Positions 12,300 to 25,151 of a stretch of 64,000 nt of DNA are shown piece after piece (position 1 is the stretch's first letter; each line of letters starts with the position of its first letter). The DNA is taken from contig AP026540.1 of assembly GCA_026075535.2 (NCBI GenBank), positions 10,044,001 to 10,108,000 of the forward strand, given 5' to 3'. The position numbers and the translations under genes were made by a program. The DNA comes from Tricholoma matsutake. Lineage: Eukaryota; Basidiomycota; Agaricomycetes; Agaricales; Tricholomataceae. The notes beneath the pieces were generated by a model. The model was not told the origin of the DNA, made no database searches, and saw only the letters and a list, made by a program, of their open reading frames with translations.

Positions 12300-15011
12300 C
12301 CTCTGGCTTGTACAAGATTATCGCACTCTCAATGCCCTCACGATCAAAAATTGATATCTGCTACCACTGATTTTGGAACTAGTAAATCAACTATGAGGTG
12401 CAAAATACTTTACAAAACTCGATGTGCGATGGGGGTACAACAATGTGCACATGAAAAGGAGCGATGAATGGAAAGCCGCTTTTCGCATGAATCATGGGCT
12501 TTTCGAACCCTTGGTGATGTTTTTCGGACTCACAAACTCCCCTTCCACATTCCAAATGATGATGAATGACATTTTTCAGGATCTCATTATGGAAGGAGTG
12601 GTCTGTGTCTACCTGGATGACATCCTCATCTTTACAAAATCGATCAATGAACATCAGTGCATTATGTGCCTTGTCCTGGAGCACCTTCATGCACACAAGT
12701 TGTTTCTGTGACATGACAAGTGTGAGTTCAAGCAAACAATGATTGAGTACCTTGGACTCATCATATCCGAGGGTGAAATTCATATGGATCCCATCAAGGT
12801 CACTGAATGGCCCACCCCCAAAATGCGCAAGGAGGTACAGTCATTCCTGGGGTTCGCAAATTTCTATCGGCACTTCATCGAAGACTTTTTGCATCATGCA
12901 AAACCCCTCTTTGAGCTCACAAAGAAGGAGCACAAATGGGAATGGGGACCTTCGGAACAAGGCGCCTTTGACGAAATCAAGAATCGGGTCACATCCTCCC
13001 CTATTCTCCATTTTGCTGATGACACCAAAGCATTTCGCATCAAGGCGGACAGTTCAGACTATGTGACCGGCTCAGTGCTGTCACAGCAATTGGCCGACGA
13101 TCTCAAATGGCACCCTATCGTGTTCTACTCAAGATCGCTCAATGTGGTCGAACAAAATTATGAGATCCACGACAAGGAGATGCTAGCAGTGATGAGATCA
13201 TTAGAGGAATGGAGGCATTTCCTTGAAGGTGCGCAGCACAAGATAGAGATCTGGACTGACCACAAAAATCTGGAGTACTTCATGACCACAAAAAAGCTAA
13301 ATTGCAGACAAGCTCACTGGTCGCTCTATCTTTTGCAGTTCGACTTCATCATGCACCACTGTCCTGGAAAGAGTATGGGTAAGTGCGATGCGCTTTCACG
13401 ACAAGCCAATCATGTGAACGGCGCGGATGATAATCACGACACTAACCTGCTCCACCCTGAATTCTTTGCAATTTGTGCACTCGAAGGGGTGATGATCAAA
13501 GGAGTGGAGCAAAATATATTGCATGAAGTGCGAAAGGGGGTTCGGGATGGAAAGAGCAAAGATGCGGTGGTACTAGCAATGAAGGAGTTGGATAGGGCCA
13601 AAGGCAAGACATTGCGAAGCTCGGAGTGGACAGAGGAGGATGGATTATGGAGGTTTCGTGATCACATTTATGTTCCACTCATACCAGACTTACGACGCAG
13701 AATCGCTGAACAGCATCATGACTCCAAGATTGGTGGACATGCAGGACGCTGGAAAACACTTGAACTCATCTCGCAGAATTACTGGTGGCCAAACATGTCG
13801 CGCTTTGTCAGTCAGTACTGTAAGGCCTGTGATCTATGTCTTTGCATGAAGGCGCAGAAATGCTGACCTTTCGGTGAACTACACCCCCTCCCAATCCCCA
13901 AAAATTGCTGGGATGTGGTAAGTGTTGATTTCATCACCGAACTTCCGGACTCCCATGGCTTCGATGTGATGATGGTGGTGGTAGACTCGGTGAGCAAGCA
14001 CAGCCATTTCATACCCACTCACACCACCATTATGGCACTGGGATCAGCATGATTGTACTTGCAGAATGTGTGGAAGCTTCATGGCCTCCCAAAATCGATG
14101 CTCTCAGATCGGGGACCACAGTTCATAGCACAATTCATGCACGAATTGTATCGCTTGTTGGGGATCACCATTTCGGCATCCACAGTGTATCACCCACAGT
14201 CCGATGGGCAGACCAAACGAGTCAATCAGGAGCTCGAGCAGTACATCCGCATTTTTGTGAATGAGCGCCAAAATGATTGGGACACTCTGCTCCCTCTGGG
14301 CGAATTCGCATACAGTAACCATGTCCACTCATCCACCCAGCACTCCCCCTTCTTCGTTGACACTGGCAGACATCCGCGGATGGGTTTTGAGCCCAACCAA
14401 TGACCCTCGAGGCTTGAGGCAGTCAACGAGTTTGCGGATCAGATGAAGTTCACGTTGGAGGAGGCTCGGGCTGCCCTTGCCAAATCGAAGGATGATATGG
14501 TGAGGTACTATAACCAATGGTGAATCCCCGCACCAATTTTTGCAACCACCAAAAGGTCTTCCTGGATGCTTTGGATATCAGCACAACTAGACCCACAAAG
14601 AAATTTGTGCACCGCTTCCTGGGGCCATACCCAGTCATTCGTCCTGTTGGCTCGCATGCATATCACCTCCAACTGCCACCATCAATGGCTCAAATACATC
14701 CGGTGTTCCACGTTGTCAAGCTCATGCCCACGCCAACGGACCTGATTGAAGGTTGCCATGCAAAACCACTGCTGCCCCCCGAGATCGTAGGAGGAGAGGA
14801 GAGGTACGAGGTGGATGAGGTGCTGGACAGCAGGATGAAGGGTAGGAAGTTGCAGTATCTGGTCAGATGGAAAGGTTATGGGCACAAAGAGAATTCATGG
14901 ATTCCAGAGGAGGATCTCGATGCTGCAAAACTAATCACAAACTTCTACAGGGCTCATCCAAGTGCCCCAAAATGTGTTAACGCACTTACCTTTGGACAGA
15001 TGGGATTCTGA
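12295..15011 (+). pseudogene. Outer Gypsy pol, second part: RT, RNase H, integrase, chromodomain
   Basis: Frame 1 continues the reverse transcriptase (YLDD at 12610-12621), RNase H (about 12990-13400), the HHCC domain (about 13705-13850) and the integrase core (SVDFIT, then LSDRG near 14101). Exactly 35 residues after the second Asp the catalytic Glu is replaced by Lys (AAA, 14215-14217). Stops at 12352, 12394, 12709, 13864, 14050, 14401 and 14521 are all TGA, and most sit at expected Arg. A frameshift near 14540 moves to frame 3. That frame ends with a well-preserved chromodomain (about 14795-14960; YLVRWKGY, SWIPEEDL), which would bind methylated histone H3. Confidence 0.9.
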
Positions 15012-15070
15012 CCATGATATCCGCACCGATGGAACTTTGCACATTGGGATGCTGCACCTTAAGGGGGTGA

Positions 15071-15589
15071 TGTAAGGGGAACACCTTACGAGCCCCTACA
15101 ATGGTTGGCGCACATTTGCGAACGTTTCCGCACACCCGCAAACATTTGTGCAACAAAGCGCCTTTCACGCAACGAGGTGCCTTTTGCGCCAACCATCTAC
15201 AAACATTCCAATATGTCAATCCATCAGCCCCTATTGTACTCTCACCATTCTTGCAGTCAATACCCTGTGCAATTGTTGTGCCTGCAGAAATGATCGAGGA
15301 TGTCTTCACACGCCCATTACCAATCATGGCCTGATGCGGACACCACTTACCGAGTATGGCCTGATGCAGACACTATCACTGATTGATGGCCATCTCCCCA
15401 AATGGGAACACAACCCTGGATCTGAATTAGTGCTAGGATGGAAGGGGCTCCAAGTATTTTAGAACATTGCATGCCTTCCATATATATACTTTGGCCTTGC
15501 ACTGGACTCCTTAGAGTTTTCTCTTTGGTTTTCCCTTGCAAGGTATGGGTCGAGTTCTTAGGACTCTGATCATAAGGTTGCCCTTACAG
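15071..15589 (+). repeat. 3' LTR of outer Gypsy, 519 bp
   Basis: It begins TGTAAGGG and ends CCCTTACA, a perfect 8-bp terminal inversion, and is preceded by a purine tract (15059-15070, TTAAGGGGGTGA). A TATATATA stretch near 15480 is a candidate U3 promoter. The expected target duplication on the right would be GTAAC (15590-15594). Its partner is outside the window. Confidence 0.88.
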
Positions 15590-16602
15590 TAACGATGGCA
15601 CTGAAGAAGGAGCCAATGAATAACATTTCTAGTCTGGAATTAGAATGGGTGATTGGTATGTTCCTTTCTCCTGTTTCTCTTACTTGTAATCCAGTATATT
15701 CTATTGTAGAATGGCCACACTCCATGCTCTTCAAGCTTCACTAGGTCCCTGGTATGTTTTTTTTTCATGTTATCCCACTAGCCCAATACCTTTATAATAG
15801 GATACATCGACAACTGGGAAGTCCATGGGGTCGGGATTATCCAGGCATGATGCTCCCAATGCCTCGCTTCCATTGCCTGTTCACAAATGCTCACCACTCC
15901 TCAAAACTGCTGCAGGACCAGCCAAAACTGTAAATGTTGTCCCACAGCTGCCAGCGACTCCCAACTGGGAGAGGTGATGGCTGTACACATAGTAGGCAGT
16001 GCCTAGCGACATCAGGAACACAGCAGTGTTTGGTAGGCTGGCTGCCAGCACCCACAGAGAACTGAAAATGTACAGTTCACCCACAATGTTGGAGAGTTCT
16101 TCTAGCAGGGAGGTGCCTTGAGGAAGTAATGCCTGGGCTTCTGTGGTGAGGGACTCAACAGTAGGGTGTACTACACTACTTGGCAGTTAGTCCAGATAGG
16201 GTGGAGAGTGCAAGATGGGTAGCAGCTGACTTCAGTGAGTTTGCAACTGTGTTTGCTAGAGAACCTGTGAATCATTTGTTTTAAGTAGCCACTGCATTTA
16301 TGAACCTAGTGCAACCTGGTCACTATCCAGTGCACCCCACTGCTTGCCTTGGAGAAGCTTGAGACCATGGGCGTTCTTGACAAATGTGTCCACAAGGATG
16401 TCATCTATCAGGATGGTAAGGAATGACTTAAACAGTTTCTGGAGATGGATATGACTTGTGTGTGGATAGTAGGCATTGGCAATTAGAGTTCCTGGTGCGT
16501 ACCCATCCTCCTATCACTCCTCCCACTCATCATTACAAGTTGAGAAGTCCCAGGCCGTAGTGCATTGCCAGTGAGTGTGGGGCAGTGTGACTGCCCTGTA
16601 AC

Positions 16603-16912
16603 TAGGGAACTGCACAGGTTTTACCCACGGGTTTCCTAATTTATTCAATGAGTTTTGCATGGAAAATCATGAAAAAAAGATTTTCTGGAAGCTTTTTGTT
16701 GGCTCTTTGTGATCTAACACATAAAAGAATATTTGGGTGACATCTGTCATGTGACAAGGTCAAAAATAAATTATTTTGTGCCTTGTATCACAAGCATCCA
16801 TTGAATAGCTTTCAGAAAATCATTTTTTCATGAGTTTTCATGCAAAACTCATTGAATAAATTAGGAAATAAAAGCATGGGAAACCCGTGGGTAAAACCCG
16901 TGCAGTTCCCTA
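16603..16912. mobile_element. hAT-type MITE, 310 bp
   Basis: Terminal inverted repeats start TAGGGAACTGCAC...GGTTTTACCC and extend about 90 bp inward. The left arm has CACAGG where the right arm has CACGGG, and the right arm carries a 12-bp insertion. The element is flanked by an exact 8-bp duplication CCTGTAAC (16595-16602 and 16913-16920). An 8-bp duplication with TAGGG/CAGGG termini is characteristic of the hAT superfamily. There is no coding capacity, so it is a non-autonomous element that needed a transposase in trans. Confidence 0.88.
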
Positions 16913-18301
16913 CCTGTAACTTCCAGCCACACTTGTCAAGTCACATTCACTAGCAAGCGCTTTCATGCATCTTAACTCGCTCATTAGTTCACACTCACTG
17001 GCAACCTCTTTCACTCACTTTCAACGACCTCCAGACCTTCTACCCTCTTAACCCACAGCCACACTTGTAAGTTTGACACCCCTGCATATGCCTACCTGGA
17101 GCTAAGCGGCAGCGGTGACTTCAGGGTGCATGTCTCACATTAAAGAGATGTGCTTGAACCAACACTTACCCTGCTATGCATAGTTAGGATCATCACCTAC
17201 ATCTTGAAAGATTCAATTCCATGAATGATACCGGAAGATTGTTCAAGTTTCTTCTCAATGTCAGTTGTTGCATCTGCACTGTTTGGTATTGCCATTGTGA
17301 ACATTATGCACAGCAAAATCTTTCATCAAAAGTCTCCTACACCCCAACCTCACAGCTGCCTAGATGTATGAAGATCTCATGTGTCCATCTCTTGCATCTA
17401 GCCTTGTTATTACTAACCATGTATTCTTTTCTTCAGTGGCTCACAAGATGCGAGCCCTTGGCAGAGCACGATCTTGCAGATGAGTTACATGAGTGTCAAG
17501 AACTGTTCCTCGCCCGATCAGAACCTGCATCCATCTGACCCTTTCCTGCATGTCGAACCCGACATTTGTCTACGCCTCCCAATTTTGTTCCTGGCCACCT
17601 TGCACTGCCCACACTGCTGTGCACCAGGCCACCTTGTACAGCACCCACGGCTGCTGTCTCTATTGCAAATTCGACTATGGATTCCTGTGTGGCTTCCGCT
17701 AGGTAATTTATCTATGCAGTCGAGACACTGCCGCAGTCTTCATTCCTGTTCTGCATTTATTCTGGACTACAGTATTTAAGCTTAGTTAGTTTTGCCTTGT
17801 ATTCCTCAGTTCATATATCGACATAGACTCGACTTTAAACCTGCCAATCTAAATCTCCTTCTACTCCTACCTCAGTCCACTAAGAGTCTGAACTCCCTTT
17901 GACTTGACTTCTAGTCTTCCTCTGAAGTTCTAATTCTCATCTGAACTTAACCCAAGTCCCTCCGTACTCCTCCCCGCATTTACCTGCACCTCCCTGCTTC
18001 TACCTCCAAACCTTTGTCTTGAAATTAGGACACCAGATGAGGTGAAGGGCACAGCTTCTTATAAGCTGAAGCCAAGTCCTTTCCATTTCCCCTCCCACAG
18101 AATCTGCAATGACCCAACAACCATCTGCTATCAACACCCGCAGGGTCCAATCAGATTCCAATGCGCCTTCTAGGATCAGTTCTTAACAATGAGCATGCTG
18201 ACCGAACAGTGAGTGAACCAGACCACCTCCCCAAATGTGCTTAGCCTGACATGGATCCACAGCCCTCAAATATGTTGATGAGGGTATCAAAGGGTTAAGA
18301 G

Positions 18302-18440
18302 CAGAGGTAAGGCTCCAACTGTTCTATCTATATAACTATCTTATATGGTTTATACTGTATATGTTTATGTTTATGTATAGGGCTTGGGCCTCAAGGTGGT
18401 GTACACAGTAGTTATACAGTATATAGATGGTTACACAGTC
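18302..18440. repeat. Degenerate hairpin repeat, copy 1
   Basis: It shares GCTCCAACTGTT (inverted) and ACAGTATATAGATGGTTA (direct) with the copy at 19788-19880, and has a worn GTTTATGTATA...GTACAC hairpin core. It is probably a small decayed palindromic element. Confidence 0.4.
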
Positions 18441-19787
18441 TACCTATTATGATTGACAGCAATAATGAATAACAGGGTGTCACAAGGGGATGGTGGAATG
18501 GGAAAATCACATATTCCCTCAGTTTTTTTTTCTCAGCCCCTCAGTTGACCCCTTCTGCCATGTATGGAAGTTTCCCATCATGTGCAGTTTTTTCCCCAAG
18601 CAATTTTCACACAAAAGATTTCATCACTATATAGTACAGACTGCCTAGTGGCACAATTCCTATGCTTCTTACTAGGCTAGCTGTGATTTTGAACCCATGT
18701 AACACCTGCAACTTCAATATTTTGTATGTGTGTTGAGATATCAAGCTCAGCCATCTTGGGCCACTCTTTGGCCCTGATGCCCTTCCATTATTGATCCTTA
18801 TCATTCCAGTGTTCTGCCTTCATTACCTAGTTACCAGTATATATACTTTGCTGTACCATATTGTGCTCTTTGAGCACTTGTAACCAGGCACTATTCCCCT
18901 TTTTGCAACAATGTGTTGATGAGAAACCATGCCACATCATGACCAACTTCCTGATGATCCATCAACAGAACAACTTCCCCCAGCAACTTTCTTAGCATCA
19001 TAACACACATTTTCAATAAATCTATAGTTTCTACTAGTTTGGGAGCTATTCTACAACCATGCTAAGTAATTCATGTCCAAACAAAGCCATTTTTCATAGT
19101 TTACAAGTCTATAGAACCCATTTGGTGGCTCAACAACACCTATCAGCATTGTATATACCCTAGTATAATTTTTTTTCAGCCTCCGGCAGGACCCCCCCTT
19201 TACTGAAGCATCGGCAGTTAGAGGCCTTCGAGGAAAGAGAATGACTCACCAATAATCCACAGGATGACAATATTTATGGGGCATATCGGTTTGGTGAGTA
19301 TGGGGAGTATATGCAAAGGAAGCATACCAAGCTACAGATTTAGAATGCTGCCCTTAGCACTATGGGTGATGGAAGTTGGAGTGGGATCTTTAAAGGTCTG
19401 TCTATCTACATGAGTATTAAACTCGATTTGTGTGATGGTTGACTCCTAATGTCAACATGATCAAGATCAATGGCTACACACAACCCTCCATCCAGGAGCT
19501 TTGTGAGCTCATTTTGAAACACGGGGGCATATTTCAACCATATCTCAACAAGAAATCTCTTATGTACATGGCTCTGCCTACCAACTGCCTGTAGTTTGGG
19601 ATTCCTGTTCCATCACCCCCTTGCATTCACTCTTAGAATCTTGCACTTCCTGGCTGCTGAAGCTGCATCAAGTAAGCTTTGTTCCTTACTATATGATATG
19701 TACAAATGTTAGTTATGGTGATAAAGGAAGGAAATGATAATGTTAGTATTTCAACTGTGTATATCAAGTGTATATCTGTTTATTAAA

Positions 19788-19880
19788 CAGTATATAGATG
19801 GTTATATAGTTTAGACAACTGTTTATGTATACTTGGCCTTTGAGGAGTATACATAAACTAAACAGTTGGAGCCTTAAGCA
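19788..19880. repeat. Hairpin repeat, copy 2
   Basis: Contains a perfect 13-bp stem (19821-19833 with 19846-19858, GTTTATGTATACT and its complement) around a 12-nt loop, followed by AACAGTTGGAGCC, which is inverted relative to 18310. It resembles a small foldback or MITE relic. Confidence 0.5.
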
Positions 19881-19931
19881 GAGGATTATCCCTGCATCAG
19901 AGATCACCCCAGTTCATCTGGAAATTGGCGG

Positions 19932-20730
19932 GGGGTCCGGTATGACTAGACAGATTTGATCAATGATTAATACTCCACCATCAGTAGATAAGATTTTATC
20001 TAGCCTTAAAACATCATCCAACACAGATGACAATGGGTCAGCCACTGACACTTTTTCTGACAGAATTGCAGTGAATGACAGGGGTCCGGTATGACTAGAT
20101 AGATTTGATCAACAATTAACACTCTACAATCAATAGATAAGATTTGAGCAGGCCTTACAAGACAGTTGAATAAATGTGAAGAGGGGTCAGGCATTGATGC
20201 TTCAAATAACAGGATTGTACTGTACAATATTGTTATATGGTAGCATACAATAATTCAAGCAAAAGAAATGATTTTAGCTGTTATTTCCTCTGAATATCAT
20301 CCTTTCTAGAGCTTATCCTGACTTTAAAAGGCCTTGAAATATCATCCAACACAGATGACAAAGGGTCAGCCACTGACATTTTGTCTGACAAAATTGCAGG
20401 GTATGATATTATTATATAGGACCATGCAATTTTTCTACCCAATGAAATAAGTTTACACCACCATTACCTTGGTCAGTCATTCTTCCTGAGGTTTGTCACT
20501 TACTGACCAAATATTCTGATTCTTGCAGAAGAGGTTCAGGAACTGGTGCTTATACTAGCACAATTGCTAACAATTGTTTAAGTGGATGAAATGAAGTTAT
20601 CTCTGATTTTCTCTCCATCACATTTTTCCTGAAGCCTATCACTTGCTGATAATACACCCACATGCTTGAAGGAAATGGTCATGAACTGATGCTTCTATAT
20701 AGGTATTCCAGTGAAAGTGTGGAGCAGGTT
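19932..20730. repeat. Worn array of about five related repeat units
   Basis: The unit start GGGGTCCGGTATGACTAGA recurs at 19932 and 20081 (149 bp apart). CATCCAACACAGATGACAA plus GGGTCAGCCACTGACA recurs at about 20010 and 20341. A TTCCTGA(A/G)G...CACTTGCTGA block recurs near 20492 and 20630 and again at 24530-24702. The units are 150-200 bp and heavily diverged, and no coding sense is seen. Confidence 0.5.
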
Positions 20731-23700
20731 ACTCATCAGGTACACACCCCGGAGTACTAGTCACATTCCTCAAAACAAGCGTCAACTTCAAGTTGAATGC
20801 CAGTAGTACAACCTAACTGACACAACTCGCAGCCCACTACCACCACCATCATCAATGCCGCAGCCACCACCTATGCCAACAATGATGGGCATCAACGCTA
20901 CTACCAACTCCAGCTCATTTGATAGTAACTTATCATGATGGGCATCTGGTATGTTTTTTTTCTAGTTCTTGTGATCTAACAAACTTGAACTGTCCTTTTT
21001 TTGTTCTCAGCAGAGTACACCAATGTTGACTCTGCCGTCGCCATATGTAGTGGTGTATGGTTGATGACTCGGAATGGGAGTGTGAGTCAGGGCAGGGGCA
21101 GCAGGGACATGCTTCCGCATTTCTGCAGGTGCTGAACACAAAGACTTCAACAGTGCCCACCCACTCATATCCCAACTCGCTGAATGCATCCAAGTCATGG
21201 ACAAAGTTAGGGGTCTATAAGCCATCCTTTGCTTTTGGGTGAACTGGAGTGGGATGAGGATGTCCTAGTAATGATGGATCCCAGCACAAATGACCCACAG
21301 CAACCCCTATACCCTTTCCTGTCAGAATGAGTCATGCCTGGGCCCATCACAATCCAACTGCAACAAAAGGATGATAACCAGAAGGAAGGCAAGTGAGCAC
21401 CTGCCCCCACCACAGCCATGGCCATCTAAGGACAACAAACAAGAGTGATATGGGATGATGCAAAGGATGGGATGAGACACAGGCATGGGGTCTTTTGTCA
21501 CTGTAGTTTTACTGTGTATTATAACACTAGTAGTTATTCTATTGATATTTGGGATTGTTGTGTGCTAAATGAGTATCCCTGGGGCTCAGACGATCTTTGA
21601 AGATGACCAAAGTTGTGCTTAAGAGGTTGGAAGTATGTAGGAAGGTTGGACAATGGTAGGCATAAAAGTAGAGCAAAAACTAACTCACAGGTAGCAAGGT
21701 TGTATCAGGGTAAGTGAGAGAGCGCAGACTCTTGTTGGTCGTGGTAATAATATTCCTAGTTTTGTTTGATATTGTGTGTTCAACTTGAACTAGAAAGTAA
21801 GTTGAAGGAAACCATGCCTAGTCTGGGTCCAAATGAAGAAAATGGAATGAGAAAGTAGCCAATCGCTTAGCAATAGGAAGCCAGGAAAGTATACCAAACA
21901 AAATATGATACTCACTCCCAACTGAGTATATCCGAAAACACGTACTAGTAGTAGATTTGCCAAGGCAAGTATAATGTTTCATAAATAGTACTAGGGAATC
22001 AACTGGGTACCTATACAACATTTTCGGAGTCAGCTTGTAGCATACTGAACTGGTCTAGATGGATGGGACATACAATTGGACCACGGCAGTCTCACAACAT
22101 GCTGTCATAAATATATTAAACCATAATATGGAATATGGAGGGAGGAGCATACCAGCAGGTTCCAATCCGAGGTCATTTAATTCCTTTGCCGACACTTTTG
22201 TCCTACCCTTGCACTGCTCAAGCCCCCCTATAAACCCATATATCCACACCTTGTCCTCGATCGGATGCAGCTTCAAATGGACTGTAAACTGGGGGAGTCC
22301 AGCACTGCCCAACCCCCCATTCATCACATGGGTGGAGGACCAGTTGGAGGCTGGAGCGGTGTGAGGCCCTATAGCTGTAGCGTTAGAACGGCATCTCACA
22401 CTTAAAATTAATGATACCCACATGAGACATGGGGTGACAAATAGGTTGCCAGCCTGAGCACACCTGTGTCTGGGCTTTTAGCCAGCCACATTTGATATAG
22501 GAAATATGGACACCCTTCGGATAGCAGGATTAACTAGGCTAGAAAGCACATCAGTCTTCGATCATTGATTGCCCAACACCCTACAGCTACGTGTCGCTTG
22601 CGCCAATTTCCTGGGCACGAGTAAAGGATGGGTGTTGCATAGCCCATATGGCAGGGTAAGCAAGGAGACTCTCATTTTGAGGGGCCATCTGACATGTTGA
22701 GAAGCGTATAATTGCCAATACATCAAGTCAACACTTCTGTATACCCTGAACACCGAACACCATCCAATGGAAGCTAGCATGCGACCAAGGGTTTTTGGGG
22801 GTTCAACAGCATTTGTGAGCATGGCAGCCTACTAGCCATGGGAATACTAAGTGGTAATGCCAGCCTGAGGCAAGGACTCACGGATGATGTAAATATAATG
22901 TTGAGCCTTAGGCCCTTAGCCCTGCAAGGGTTTCAGGTGGAGCTTCCAAGAGGCCAACTTGAAAGACAATCCAAATGTAGGGTTGTGTGACAAAAAGTCA
23001 GATGCAACTGGGCAGGTGATGAAAGTCAGACCTGCAGGACCAGGAACTAAGAGAGTAGCTCAAGACTCAGAGGGAGAACTTGAAGAGTCCCCAAGTCATT
23101 GAAAGTTCAACTTGAATATTGAATGTTGACCAAGTTCAACGCTGCTTCAAACTTGAATCAGATTCTCCATTACATGACTTGATTGAAAATGTAGATTACA
23201 TAAGTGTGTACCTGGATTTGGCAAATTGAAGTTCAACTCTGACTCGGAGCCTGAGCCTGAGGCGTCAGTGCAGCAGACTTGGCACAAACAATTCATTGAA
23301 TTCAATCATTGATGCCACTGATACCACCTTCTAATACTGCAGGAGTCGTATGACCTGCTAACCCACAAAACCCACCTACTTTTGCTGATATCACCAATGT
23401 GAAGGAATATGTGGAACATCTTGTTTATTCAAAGAGTAGGACATATTCACAAACTTCCAAGTCAAATGTCATTTTTAATACTGATCTGATATGTTGATGA
23501 ATCACAGAAAGTACTCTTCCACATGCTGCAAATGACAATGACATAGGTGCTGCAGAACAATACGAACATGAGGTAGTATTGGCAAGCAGTCTTGCTGGCA
23601 TATGGGTGGCTCCCCCACCATGGCTAGGCCCCTTCACCAACAATTTCAATCAACTCCTACAAAACATGAATCAAATGCAAATTAGCATCAACCAGGTCCA

Positions 23701-24529
23701 GATCAGCCTTCAGCATGTTGAGCCATGACAAGAGAATGCTAGGATTGGAAGGTTCAACCATCTAGAACTGACATGTAATACAGGGGTTACTACATATCAG
23801 GCAAAGCAGAAGGAGGTGGGTTTGCTACCACTGACCTCGCCAGATGATTAACCTTTTCTAGGTCATTGGTAATGGAATAGCACTTGCAAATACTGTCTCT
23901 CTACCAAATGCTGCGCTGATGGCACCACTGCTACCAATCCCTGCAATTGGTGCTACTTTTGCACCGACGATCAATATCCATACTCTAAACCACCATGCCA
24001 TACTTCAACTCATTCAATTTTATAATCAAAGTTTTGGTATTCAAATTTGTGACACTGTGCCAGTCAGATCACAGAAAATCGCAAACTGGCTAACAACAGA
24101 CATCTAAGGTGAGATCTTATCAAGTGATTGCACTCTCAATTGACCTGTGCATTCTTCAGCCACCCTGTTGATCACACCTGTATTGCAGATTGATTTGCAT
24201 ATCCCCCCAGAGTGTTAGGAGGTAAATAATCAAGGGCTTCCAAAGGATTTTTTTCTGTGACAGACCCCATTCTATGGATCTTTTCATGAATTGGTCAGAC
24301 TACCCCCTACCCCAGTTTTTTTTTTCCATTATGATTGATGTATTTGACCGACCACCCTTTGTTATATGATCTCCATATAACCTGACCAGCCTGTGTGCAT
24401 TGGATGAATTTGCATTTGCAAGAGTGTCTTTCCATGAAGAGATGAATGGAAGGCCAAGTGTGGCTTATGTTATGAATGAGTACTTCAAATAAGACCCAGT
24501 TCTTGTTGAAACATTTAGAGTTGTTCAAA

Positions 24530-24702
24530 TTCTTCCTGAAGCCCACTACTAGTGCTTGCTCAGGCTGATAATATACCTACATACTTGCAGAAAATGTTCC
24601 TTATGCCTCCATACTGCTGTTCTAGTGAAAGAAACCATTTTATCTGCTAAGTACATCTACTAGTAATTCTTCCTGAAGCTCATACTATCATCTGCTGATA
24701 GG
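24530..24702. repeat. Dispersed copies of the 20-kb repeat unit
   Basis: Two TTCCTGAAGC...CTGATA blocks (about 24534 and 24670) match units near 20630. The first also shares the CATACTTG...CCAGTGAAAG-like downstream segment. They lie just left of the Copia insertion site. Confidence 0.4.
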
Positions 24703-24761
24703 ATATTCATCGAGCTTACAGAGTTGGTTGTGTCTTAAGTTCACAGAGTATTAGTGTCGGT

Positions 24762-25110
24762 TGTAGAGAATCAATCCTAGATAAGAATAGACTCAGTCAA
24801 TGTATAATTGACTATATACAAGCAAATAGTACCTAGATAAGAATAGACTACGGTACTATTAATAATCCTGTATGTAAGGTTCTATGGAATGTTACTCACC
24901 TCAGTCGATGTATAATTGACTGAGGTGTCTAACTAATATTGTGGGGTATATATACTAGAAGTCATAAAGGTAACCAAAAGACAAGTATAAAGGGGACGTG
25001 CCAAAAGACTTGTTGATAATGCTGACATGCCATAAAGGGATGTCGGTGATGGGATCAAATGAATGCATCATCGGATATGATGATACCCATTCACGGTGTA
25101 TATCTCAACA
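24762..25110 (-). repeat. Copia 3' LTR
   Basis: 349 bp, starting TGTAGAG and ending CTCAACA on the plus strand. It carries internal duplications: CCTAGATAAGAATAGACT twice and CAGTC(A/G)ATGTATAATTGACT twice. These look like repeated U3 or regulatory modules. Confidence 0.95.
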
Positions 25111-25122
25111 CTCCTCCTCACC
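25111..25122 (-). other. Copia polypurine tract
   Basis: The minus-strand sequence GGTGAGGAGGAG directly abuts the 3' LTR, as expected for the plus-strand primer. Confidence 0.75.
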
Positions 25123-25151
25123 GGGAACACTCCTCCTCGCATGGAATCGAA

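Larger units (their letters stand above)
1..15589 (+). mobile_element. Outer Ty3/Gypsy chromovirus, degraded, 5' end outside window, split by an inner element
   Basis: Positions 1-2020 and 12295-15589 form one element once the inner insertion is removed. The order is gag with a CCHC zinc knuckle, protease, reverse transcriptase, RNase H, integrase and a chromodomain, then a purine tract and the 3' LTR. That order and the terminal chromodomain are diagnostic of chromoviruses, which insert by integrase and often target heterochromatin. The reading frames are broken by many TGA stops and a frameshift near 14540, so the copy is dead. The 5' LTR must lie to the left of the window, so the age cannot be read from an LTR pair. 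Confidence 0.93.
15590..24756. other. 9.2-kb gene-free, CpG-poor region between retroelements
   Basis: No reading frame here resembles a known family and none exceeds about 130 codons. The composition is CpG-poor. Besides the MITE, hairpins and repeat units listed separately, several intron-like or oligo-T/CAG strings recur (for example CTGGTATGTTTTTTTTC near 15748 and 20946, and TTTTTTTCAG near 18520, 19170 and 49470). They suggest remnants of long-dead mobile genes. Confidence 0.6.

Noticed and set aside
22055..22423. Minus-strand frame of 122 codons in the gene desert
   Set aside because: No recognisable domain, no coding neighbours, and an equally long frame on the other strand. It is most likely chance.
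15590..24756. CRISPR-like or regularly spaced array in the repeat region
   Set aside because: Units are long, diverged and irregular, and the organism is a eukaryote.
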